The notes under the pieces were generated by a model. It had not been told where the DNA came from. It saw nothing but the letters and a program-made list of their open reading frames with translations, and ran no database searches. Made by a program: the position numbers and the translations under genes. Source: Mycobacterium sp. (GTDB lineage: Bacteria > Actinomycetota > Actinomycetes > Mycobacteriales > Mycobacteriaceae). Taken from it: DNA of 12,374 nucleotides. Shown piece by piece: positions 1 through 5,830 of this stretch. The stretch's first letter is position 1. Every line of letters begins with the position of its first letter. The stretch lies in contig JAGQTR010000143.1 of assembly GCA_020438915.1 (NCBI GenBank), positions 1 to 12,374 of the forward strand. The letters are read 5' to 3'.

Positions 1-36
1 CGCTGATCGGTTCCCATTAGGCTGACAGCGACTCCC

Positions 37-42
37 AAGGAG
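37..42 (+). promoter_or_regulatory. Ribosome binding site that favours a TTG start for the pirin gene
   Basis: The sequence AAGGAG matches the anti-Shine-Dalgarno consensus. It overlaps the first in-frame GTG (42-44), so it cannot serve that codon. It lies 8 nt before an in-frame TTG at 51, which is ideal spacing. I therefore place the start of the pirin gene at 51. This is inferred from spacing only. Confidence 0.6.
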
Positions 43-50
43 TGATCGAA

Positions 51-818
51 TTGATCGATACCGAAAGCATCGTCGATATCCGGCGCGCCGACGACCGCGC
101 CAAGACCGAGATCGCCTGGCTGGACTCCAAGCATTCGTTCTCCTTCGGCGGCCATTACGAACCCGAGAACACCCATCACGGTCTGCTGCTGGTCAACAAC
201 GACGACCGGGTAGCAGCGGGTGCCGGATTCGACACCCATCCGCACCGCGATATGGAGATCGTGACGTGGGTGCTGCGCGGTTCTCTCGTACACCAGGATT
301 CCACCGGCCATTCCGGCGTCATCTACCCGGGGCTGGCTCAGCGGATGTCGGCCGGCCGCGGCATCCTGCATTCGGAGAAGAACGATTCCTGGACCCTGAC
401 GGGCGACCACTCTCATAGTGAGCCTGTGCATTTCGTGCAAATGTGGGTGGTACCCGACGAGGCGGGCGTCACTCCCGGGTATCAGCAGGTCGAGATCGAG
501 GACGACCTGCTGCGGGGCAAGCTGGTGACCATCGCCTCCGGGATGCCCGCGCACCGCGATACCGCCGCCATCGCGATCGGCAATCGCTACGCCGCCCTGC
601 ACGGCGCGCGCCTGCAGCCGGGTGACAGCGTCGAACTGCCCGAGGCGCCGTACCTGCATCTGTTCGTAGCCACCGGCGAGGCCGTCCTCGAAGGTGCAGG
701 TCCGCTGCACGCGGGGGACGCGGTCCGGTTCACTGCAGCCGGCGGTCAACGCGTCACCGCGATCGGACCCGCTGAAATCCTCGTCTGGGAGATGCATGCC
801 GAACTCGCAGCGGCATAA
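51..818 (+). CDS. Pirin family protein (bicupin)
   Basis: This encodes a cytosolic pirin-family protein of 255 residues from the TTG at 51 (258 from the GTG at 42). Pirins are two-domain cupins that bind one iron in the N-terminal barrel; some bacterial members have quercetin 2,3-dioxygenase activity, but the physiological role is usually unknown. The four metal ligands of the family are visible: H63 and H65 in THPHRDME, and H107 and E109 in GILHSEKN. The N-terminal block around HSFSFGGHYEPEN and the following NTHHGLLLVNNDD stretch are family signatures. The C-terminal cupin (about residues 150-250) is more divergent, as is usual. The last 23 nt overlap the next gene, suggesting translational coupling. 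A TAGGCT at 18-23 could be a -10 element, but the -35 region would be off the window edge. M. tuberculosis has a pirin-like gene in the same neighbourhood (Rv0181c, from memory). Family call is firm; substrate unknown. Confidence 0.93.
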   Translation: MIDTESIVDIRRADDRAKTEIAWLDSKHSFSFGGHYEPENTHHGLLLVNNDDRVAAGAGFDTHPHRDMEIVTWVLRGSLVHQDSTGHSGVIYPGLAQRMSAGRGILHSEKNDSWTLTGDHSHSEPVHFVQMWVVPDEAGVTPGYQQVEIEDDLLRGKLVTIASGMPAHRDTAAIAIGNRYAALHGARLQPGDSVELPEAPYLHLFVATGEAVLEGAGPLHAGDAVRFTAAGGQRVTAIGPAEILVWEMHAELAAA

Positions 819-2121
819 CCGAATTGGGATACTGCTATTGGGTGTAGCGCTGCTCGCGGGATGCTCCGAAGCGCCCGGACCGGCAGTCACCCCCGAGCCC
901 TCGACTCCGGCTCCGGCTGATACACCGCTGATCATCGGGTCGAGCACGGTGGCCGTCGAGGTCGACCCGACGTTGGCCGCGGCACCGTTCGATGAACCGC
1001 GACAGGCGATGGTCCCCCGGGGGTGGACGCTGTCGGTCTGGGCGCGCACCCCCAAACCGCGGCTGGCGGTCTGGGCACCCGACGGCGATCTGCTGGTGTC
1101 GGCCCCCAGCGCGGGCACAGTGTTGCGGTTCGCGCCCGCCGCCGACGGGCCCGCCCAGGAATCGGTGCTGCTCGACGGCCTCGATCAACCTCACGGCCTG
1201 ACGTTTTCGGGTTCGACTCTCTACGTGGCCGAAAGCGATCAGATCGACGCCTACGACTACTCCGAGGGTTCGGTGACCAACCCCCGCCGCGTCGCGAGCG
1301 GCCTTCCGGATGCACGAAGCCCGGATCTGGGAGGGGCTTACTCGCACGCGCTCAAGAGCGTGGCCGTCGGCCCGGATGGCGCGGTCTACTTCTCCATCGG
1401 CTCGACGGGCAACGTCTCGGCGGTCGACCGCACTGCCGATCCGCCCCGGGCGACGATCATGCGGGTGCCGCCGGGCGGCGGCCCGGCCGCACCGTTCGCG
1501 ACCGGTGTCCGCAATGGCACCGGGCTGGCGGTGGCTCCCGACGGGGCGCTGTGGACCGCGGTCAACGGGCGGGACAACGTCGCGTTCCCCGAGCCGGGCC
1601 CCTACTACGGACAGGTTATCGCTGACTACGTGAACGATCATCCGCCCGAACAGCTGGCACGGCTCACTCAGGGTCGCGAATTGGGTTGGCCCTACTGCAA
1701 TTCCGACTATTCAGGTTCCGGACCGGCGAATCTGCCCTTCATCCGGGATGTGCAGACCAACCCGGACGGCGATCGGATGGATTGTGCGGCGCTGCAACCG
1801 GTGGAGCAGAGCTTCGGCGCGCACTCGGCACCGCTCGGGCTGAGCTTCGTCGACGGCGACCTACCCGAGCCCTTCGCCCGCGGCGCATTGGTCGGCATTC
1901 ACGGGTCGTGGAACCGGCAACCGCCGCGCGCGCCAGAAGTGTCCTTCTACCCTTGGCGTGACGGCGATCTGGGTAACCAGCAGACCCTCGTCGGCGGATT
2001 CCAGGCCGACGACGGATCCCGCTGGGGCCGTCCGGTCGCGGCCGTGGCCGGACCCGACGGCGCGGTCTACATCACCGATGACTATGCCGATGCCATCTAC
2101 CGACTCGCACCGCCCGGTTAG
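796..2121 (+). CDS. Lipoprotein, PQQ-dependent sugar/sorbosone dehydrogenase-like beta-propeller
   Basis: A 441-residue exported lipoprotein. The start is the ATG at 796, because it places a clean signal peptide at the N-terminus: a basic start (QRHNR), a hydrophobic stretch (IGILLLGVALL) and a lipobox LAGC with C23 as the lipidated residue. A longer frame from 694 would bury this signal inside the pirin gene. A Pro/Ala-rich linker (about 27-45) precedes a six-bladed beta-propeller of the soluble glucose/L-sorbosone dehydrogenase type. Recognisable blocks are QPHGLTF (132-138, with H134 a candidate catalytic base), KSVAVGPDGAVYFSIGS (187-203), VRNGTGLAV (238-246, resembling the RNxxGL cofactor and calcium-site motif), GWPYC (297-301), HSAPLGLSF (343-351), GIHGSWNR (367-374) and GPDGAVYITDDYADAIYRL (419-437). 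The family oxidises sugars or aldehydes with PQQ, but substrate and cofactor here are inferred. GGGAG at 787-791 is a plausible, closely spaced RBS. Other propeller hydrolases (SMP-30 type) are less likely. Confidence 0.85.
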   Translation: MPNSQRHNRIGILLLGVALLAGCSEAPGPAVTPEPSTPAPADTPLIIGSSTVAVEVDPTLAAAPFDEPRQAMVPRGWTLSVWARTPKPRLAVWAPDGDLLVSAPSAGTVLRFAPAADGPAQESVLLDGLDQPHGLTFSGSTLYVAESDQIDAYDYSEGSVTNPRRVASGLPDARSPDLGGAYSHALKSVAVGPDGAVYFSIGSTGNVSAVDRTADPPRATIMRVPPGGGPAAPFATGVRNGTGLAVAPDGALWTAVNGRDNVAFPEPGPYYGQVIADYVNDHPPEQLARLTQGRELGWPYCNSDYSGSGPANLPFIRDVQTNPDGDRMDCAALQPVEQSFGAHSAPLGLSFVDGDLPEPFARGALVGIHGSWNRQPPRAPEVSFYPWRDGDLGNQQTLVGGFQADDGSRWGRPVAAVAGPDGAVYITDDYADAIYRLAPPG

Positions 2122-2163
2122 CCGCCGCTGGTCCCCGAGTTTGGGGTTCGAGGTCCGCAGTCT

Positions 2164-2200
2164 TCGCTGCGCGCCGCAACGCCAGCAAACGTCGCAGCGA
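2164..2200 (+). terminator. Candidate hairpin terminator after the dehydrogenase-like lipoprotein gene
   Basis: TCGCTGCG (2164-2171) and CGCAGCGA (2193-2200) form a perfect 8-bp inverted repeat with a 21-nt loop, 43 nt after the stop codon. There is no T-run, but mycobacterial terminators often lack one. It lies upstream of the next promoter, where a terminator would be expected. The loop is long and the GC content is high, so chance is possible. Confidence 0.35.
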
Positions 2201-2225
2201 CCGGGCTGCAACCGCGACGTGATGC

Positions 2226-2267
2226 CACTGTGATGAAAGTTGACAGTGTGACTACTGGGATTACTGT
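2226..2267. repeat. Overlapping inverted repeats in the promoter region (possible operator)
   Basis: CACTGT (2226-2231) and ACAGTG (2243-2248) form a 6-bp inverted repeat with an 11-nt spacer. The right arm overlaps the -35 hexamer. The same ACAGT (2243-2247) also pairs with ACTGT (2263-2267), which overlaps the proposed -10, with a 15-nt spacer. A dimeric repressor on either palindrome would block the promoter. No known regulator motif was recognised, so this is a structural observation only. Confidence 0.4.
2240..2267 (+). promoter_or_regulatory. SigA-like promoter for the phosphodiester glycosidase gene
   Basis: A perfect TTGACA -35 hexamer lies at 2240-2245. A TACTGT fitting the TAnnnT mycobacterial -10 pattern is at 2262-2267, with a 16-bp spacer. 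An alternative -10, TGTTAT at 2265-2270, gives a less favourable 19-bp spacer. Transcription would begin near 2274, leaving a leader of about 40 nt before the GTG start at 2315. The segment is clearly less GC-rich than its surroundings, as expected for a promoter. Confidence 0.65.
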
Positions 2268-2314
2268 TATCTTGTCGAGTTCGTCTGCCACCAGCACGTC
2301 GAGAGGAGCCGCCG

Positions 2315-3406
2315 GTGCCGACTCCACCCGCAAACTTTCGGCGCATCGCACTCGGCGCCCGGACCGTCGCGGTGGCGATGGTGTGCGCCGTCCTCGGCAC
2401 CTCTACCGGAACCCCGGTCGCGACCGCGGCCGGCGCGCGTGAATTGCTTGCGGGTGCCATCGCCAACACCCGCGGCTCCTATCTGGTCTACAACTTCGGC
2501 AACGGTTTCCCCGCCCCGATGCTCAACGCGGCCGGCAACTGGTACGAGATGAACAACGGCGGCCGGTTGATGATCATCAAGGCTGCCTCGCAACGGCTTG
2601 CCCCACGACTGCTCGCCGACTCCCACACCGGCTACCAGGCCCGCTGTGAGCGCGATCCCCGCGCACGTACCGGCGAGGGCCTGTGGCAGGCCTCCGAGAT
2701 CTACCCGCCGCTGCAGGCGTGGCAGGCGCTGGGCCAGCCGACGATCGCGATCAACGCCAACTTCTTCGACGTGCGCGGGCAGCAGGGCGGATCGTGGAAG
2801 ACCACCGGATGCAGTTCACCGCTGGGCGCGTATGTGGACAACACCCGCGGCCTGGGACGCACGAACACCGCGGTGACGGGCACGCTGGCATACGCGGGCA
2901 AGCAGGGCCTCTCCGGTGGGAACGAGAACTGGCAGGTGCTATCGACGATGATCATGCCGGTGGCAGGGGCGCCGTTCGTGGTGCCGCCCAAGGATCTTGA
3001 CGACTTCGACGCCGCATCGCCGGTGATCAAGGATTTGATCGACAAGGGCACCCGGTTCGTGGCCGTGGCCGGTATCGGCCTGCTGGCCCCCGGTGACACC
3101 GGCCAACTCAACGATCCGGGGCCCAGTGCGGCGCGCACCGCCCTCGCCTACGCCAGGGATCGGGACGAGATGTATGTGTTCCAGGGCGGAAACTACACTC
3201 CCGACCAGATCCAGGACCTGTTCCGCGGTTTGGGTAGCGATACCGCGGTGCTGCTGGACGGCGGCGGATCCTCGGCGATCGTGTTGCGCCGCGACACCGG
3301 CGGTATGTGGGCCGGCGCGGGTTCGCCGCGCGGTTCCTGCGACACCATGGCGGTGCTCTGCGACTCGCGCGAGCGCGCCCAACCTGCCTGGCTAGGCTTC
3401 AACTGA
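2315..3406 (+). CDS. Secreted phosphodiester glycosidase family protein (NAGPA domain), syntenic with lprO
   Basis: A 363-residue exported protein. The GTG start at 2315 is supported by AGGAG at 2304-2308, 6 nt upstream. Residues 1-40 form a signal peptide (NFRR, then a hydrophobic core) with a likely signal peptidase I site near ATAAGA (36-41). The rest matches the phosphodiester glycosidase fold named after human NAGPA, the uncovering enzyme that removes GlcNAc from a GlcNAc-1-phospho-6-mannose diester. Family marks are AINANFFD (145-152), the arginine-centred SAARTALAYA (271-280), and LLDGGGSSAIVL (313-324), whose DGGGSS is the hallmark. Four cysteines in the mature protein (111, 166, 342, 349) could form disulphides. 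M. tuberculosis lprO (Rv0179c, possible lipoprotein) occupies the equivalent place beside mce1. This copy has no convincing lipobox: the only signal-region Cys is in AMVC, so it is probably released or otherwise held. Its own promoter lies just upstream. Substrate unknown; a cell-wall phosphodiester is plausible. Confidence 0.87.
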   Translation: MPTPPANFRRIALGARTVAVAMVCAVLGTSTGTPVATAAGARELLAGAIANTRGSYLVYNFGNGFPAPMLNAAGNWYEMNNGGRLMIIKAASQRLAPRLLADSHTGYQARCERDPRARTGEGLWQASEIYPPLQAWQALGQPTIAINANFFDVRGQQGGSWKTTGCSSPLGAYVDNTRGLGRTNTAVTGTLAYAGKQGLSGGNENWQVLSTMIMPVAGAPFVVPPKDLDDFDAASPVIKDLIDKGTRFVAVAGIGLLAPGDTGQLNDPGPSAARTALAYARDRDEMYVFQGGNYTPDQIQDLFRGLGSDTAVLLDGGGSSAIVLRRDTGGMWAGAGSPRGSCDTMAVLCDSRERAQPAWLGFN

Positions 3407-3410
3407 AGCC
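3395..3410. terminator. Hairpin spanning the stop codon at the convergent junction
   Basis: GGCTTC (3395-3400) and GAAGCC (3405-3410) form a perfect 6-bp stem with an AACT loop. The TGA stop of the glycosidase gene (3404-3406) lies in the loop and stem. Being symmetric, it could act on transcripts from either side. There is no T-tract. The 101-nt gap that follows (3407-3507) also holds a longer-range 7-bp inverted repeat, CGCACTG at 3422-3428 and CAGTGCG at 3474-3480. I see no gene in the gap. Confidence 0.45.
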
Positions 3411-3507
3411 ACGCCGCCATCCGCACTGCCGAGATCGCAGTCCAGCAGCGAAAGCTCGAGGAGGGGCCTGCGCCAGTGCGATTTCGGCGGGGCGGGTTGG
3501 GCCCTGA

Positions 3508-4224
3508 TTACAGCTGCGGCGTCAGATCGAAGGACGTGATGGTCGACATGCGGGTGATCAACCACTGGGTGCCGTCCCGCTGCACCGTCAGCCGGTAGGA
3601 CAGATACCGCAGCGATGGGATGTTCTTGGTCACCGGACTGGTCGCCACCGAGTTCGTGTAGACGATCGCGGTCGCCTCAGAAGGCGCCACGGTCGGGGTG
3701 ACGGTCTCCACCGCGGCGCCCACCACCTCGGTGGTGTTGGTTACCTGAGCCTGCTTGTTGGGTTCGACGATGGCATCGATGTACCTGCGGTAGTCCTCGG
3801 CGAAATCGCCGCCGAGATAACGGGATGCGCGGTCGGCGAGGGTGTTCATATCGTCGGGACTGTAGGTCCACAACGTCGTGATCGCGTCGACGGCGGTCCG
3901 GGCGATGTCGAGTTTCGTCTGGACGAGCGCACGCTCGACCAGATACGGCTGCACCATGGCTCCGGCGAACGCACCCGCTCCGACGAAAACCACCGACGCG
4001 ACAACCGCCGCGATCTTCAGGCGGCGACCTGCCGGCCGATGCGGGACCAGCGTGACCGGTTCGCTGGTTTCTGCGCTTTCCGTCGGCGACTCCCCAATAT
4101 CAGGTGAATCCGGCTGCACCCCAATTGATTTGGATGATCTAGCAGCCTTGCCGACAGGCATCTCCGGCTGCCCGGTCCCAGTCCCATCCGGATCGCCGGC
4201 CACGGCGCGGTCATCGTCGGCCAT
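3508..4224 (-). CDS. mas1D: Mce-associated membrane protein, fourth Mas gene of mce1 (Rv0178-like)
   Basis: A 238-residue protein, last gene of the mce1 operon. It has an acidic, low-complexity cytoplasmic N-terminus (about 1-65, rich in D, G, P, S, E), one membrane segment (about 70-92), and a periplasmic domain of roughly 145 residues of the Mas type, a compact alpha/beta fold often compared with VirB8/NTF2-like domains. The C-terminus, with RLTVQRDGTQWLITRMSTI (about 211-229), matches the strand-rich end of these proteins. M. tuberculosis Rv0178 is similar in length (244 residues, from memory). The ATG at 4224 is chosen because it overlaps the upstream stop as TGATG, sharing one base, with AGGTGAT just ahead as RBS. 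A longer frame from 4383 would start within the previous gene. Mas proteins are thought to stabilise or complete the Mce transporter; the exact role of this one is unknown. Confidence 0.85.
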   Translation of the reverse strand: MADDDRAVAGDPDGTGTGQPEMPVGKAARSSKSIGVQPDSPDIGESPTESAETSEPVTLVPHRPAGRRLKIAAVVASVVFVGAGAFAGAMVQPYLVERALVQTKLDIARTAVDAITTLWTYSPDDMNTLADRASRYLGGDFAEDYRRYIDAIVEPNKQAQVTNTTEVVGAAVETVTPTVAPSEATAIVYTNSVATSPVTKNIPSLRYLSYRLTVQRDGTQWLITRMSTITSFDLTPQL

Positions 4225-4826
4225 CAGATCACCTGCACCAGGTTGCTGATCCTCCACTCGTCCCCCTCTTTGACAGTCGTTGCGACCCAGCGGCTTCCGC
4301 TTTCGATCGTCGACTTTCCGTCCGGTGTCGTAGTGGTGACCTTCGTGGCCAGCAGCACATCGGCACTGCCGTCGTCGTTCCATCGCTGGACACCGGCCTC
4401 CAACACCGTTCCGACCGAAGGCTCCGAACGGGCCACCTGAACCAGGATCTCGTTCTGCTTCTCCTTGAACATCTTCGCGAACTCGCCGGTGCCCTGGGCG
4501 AGCACCCGGTCTGCATAAGCGTTGGCGTTGAACGGGTCCAGGGTCATGTACATCGTCATGAACTCACGGGCATAGCTCAGCGCGGCAGCGTCGTTGAGCC
4601 TCTCCCTGCGGTCGAGCTCGTGCCGGACCAACATCAGCGAACTGGCGGCAACCGCCGCCGTGACCACCGCCGCGGCCAGCATGGCTACCAGTGGGAGCCC
4701 CCACCGCCGCGGAGCTTTGGCCGACACCTGGAAGTAGTCGGGGCGCACCGAGCTGTTGGCCGATTCCGCATCGCCGGAAGACTCGCGGCCCGCCGCGGGG
4801 TCGTCGAATCTGCGTTTCGGGCTCAC
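4224..4826 (-). CDS. mas1C: Mce-associated membrane protein, third Mas gene of mce1 (Rv0177-like)
   Basis: A 200-residue single-pass membrane protein when started at the GTG at 4826, which overlaps the preceding stop as GTGA. An in-frame start at 4883 would add 19 residues inside the upstream gene and is less economical. Layout: polar N-terminal tail with basic MSPKRRF start (1-42), membrane helix (about 43-67), then a periplasmic Mas domain. That domain begins with a helical part containing REFMTMYMTLDP and ends in beta strands (DVLLATKVTTTTPDG, then SRWVATTVKEGDEWRISNL). The strand pattern with a tryptophan near the end is shared with the other three Mas proteins here, indicating a common fold and probably origin by duplication. 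Expected to act with the Mce1 transporter at the inner membrane. RBS before the GTG is weak, consistent with translational coupling. Confidence 0.83.
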   Translation of the reverse strand: MSPKRRFDDPAAGRESSGDAESANSSVRPDYFQVSAKAPRRWGLPLVAMLAAAVVTAAVAASSLMLVRHELDRRERLNDAAALSYAREFMTMYMTLDPFNANAYADRVLAQGTGEFAKMFKEKQNEILVQVARSEPSVGTVLEAGVQRWNDDGSADVLLATKVTTTTPDGKSTIESGSRWVATTVKEGDEWRISNLVQVI

Positions 4827-5830
4827 TGGCCGGCCTGGTTCATCTGGGGTTTCTTCAGAACGGTGAGGTTGGCCACCCGCCACTGCCCGTCAGCCGACTT
4901 GTCGAAGTCCACCCGCACCGTGGCCGTAATGAACTTCAGGTCCTCGGGATTTGCACCGCGTTGGCCCTGCATCGCCAGCAGCATCGACACCTGATCCGGG
5001 GTCGCGGGGGGATTGGGCAGCACCGTGCTGCTGGCCGCCCAGTACTCGTTCGTGGTGGCCTCACCCTGGCGCAGTCCGGCCGCTACGGCGTGCTGCTGGG
5101 CGATCAGCTGCGGTCGGTAACCCTCGGTGGTCAGCGCTTGGGCACGGGCGAAATCCTCGGCCAGGGTGTCGGCGTTGTAACTGAGCATCTGCTCGACGAT
5201 CGTGGGCCCTTGTTCGGCGACCTGCGCCCTGGCGGCGCCGACCGCCTGCTCCTGCCGGTAGACCAGCGCATAGCCCAGACCCGCCGCGGCGGCGCACAAG
5301 ACCGCCGCGGAGATGAGGATCCACGCCACCAGCCGCCGGATGTCGCGCTGCGGCCGTCCGACCCGATGCACCTCGGTGTGGGCCACCAGATCAGCGAACG
5401 TCCGACGGCGCCGGTCCCACAGCGGCCAGAGCCAGCCCACACCCAGGGTCAGGGTGTCCACCAGGTGTGCCAGTTCCCGCAGCGTCAGTCGCGCGAGGCC
5501 GACGTCCACCGTGGAACCCTTTGGCTCGCTGCGACGCACCGCGATCCCGAACAATGCCCGGCCCAGCGTCCATCCGGTCGCGTTGGGCAGCACCAACCGG
5601 TTCAGCACCATCGCGGCCAACGTCGTCGCACCGACCGCGGCGTAGGCCCACCGCAGCCAGCCGTCCCCGGGTGCGGTCAGCGCCTGCAGTGCCATCGTCG
5701 TGATGACCGCAAGGCCAGGCAGCAGGTCCACCGCGAACGCCCCCGCGCGGACCGGCCACGACGCCAGCGCCACATCCGCAGTCACCCGCGGGGCGGGGGC
5801 CTGTGAATCCTGCTCGAGAACTGTGGTCAC
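4823..5830 (-). CDS. mas1B: RDD-domain Mce-associated membrane protein, second Mas gene of mce1 (Rv0176-like)
   Basis: A 335-residue polytopic protein joining two modules. Residues about 20-155 are an RDD domain: R28 and D35 in PVRAGAFAVDLLPG, the GWTLGRALFG loop (86-95), and WDRRRRTFADLVAHT (138-152) with its conserved aspartate. This region holds about three membrane segments (about 33-52, 60-80, 118-138). A fourth membrane helix (about 167-190) then leads into a periplasmic Mas domain (about 195-335) with the usual helical start and a strand-rich end (FITATVRVDFDKS, then GQWRVANLTVLKK). The GTG start at 5830 overlaps the upstream stop as GTGA, and its own stop overlaps the next start the same way. 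The length is close to M. tuberculosis Rv0176 (322 residues, from memory). Many RDD proteins are linked to ion transport or membrane adaptation, but the function within Mce1 is not established. Confidence 0.87.
   Translation of the reverse strand: MTTVLEQDSQAPAPRVTADVALASWPVRAGAFAVDLLPGLAVITTMALQALTAPGDGWLRWAYAAVGATTLAAMVLNRLVLPNATGWTLGRALFGIAVRRSEPKGSTVDVGLARLTLRELAHLVDTLTLGVGWLWPLWDRRRRTFADLVAHTEVHRVGRPQRDIRRLVAWILISAAVLCAAAAGLGYALVYRQEQAVGAARAQVAEQGPTIVEQMLSYNADTLAEDFARAQALTTEGYRPQLIAQQHAVAAGLRQGEATTNEYWAASSTVLPNPPATPDQVSMLLAMQGQRGANPEDLKFITATVRVDFDKSADGQWRVANLTVLKKPQMNQAGQ

Noticed and set aside
694..795. Longer N-terminus for the dehydrogenase-like protein, starting at 694
   Set aside because: It would place 34 Arg/Ser-rich residues, out of frame inside the pirin gene, before a textbook lipoprotein signal peptide. 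The ATG at 796 is far more likely.
835..1641. A 268-codon minus-strand frame opposite the dehydrogenase-like gene
   Set aside because: Antisense shadow of a clear lipoprotein gene, with no recognisable protein features.
2133..2146. CCCC/GGGG hairpin just after the dehydrogenase-like gene
   Set aside because: The stem is only 4 bp with no T-run, too weak to call in GC-rich DNA.
4225..4383. Longer N-terminus for the fourth Mas protein, starting at 4383
   Set aside because: The extra 53 residues are basic and Cys/His-rich, and overlap the previous gene. The TGATG junction gives a normal Mas start at 4224.
4691..5806. A 371-codon plus-strand frame opposite the third and second Mas genes
   Set aside because: Arg/Gly/Pro-rich shadow of the minus-strand genes; no ribosome binding site, domain or signal that would support it.
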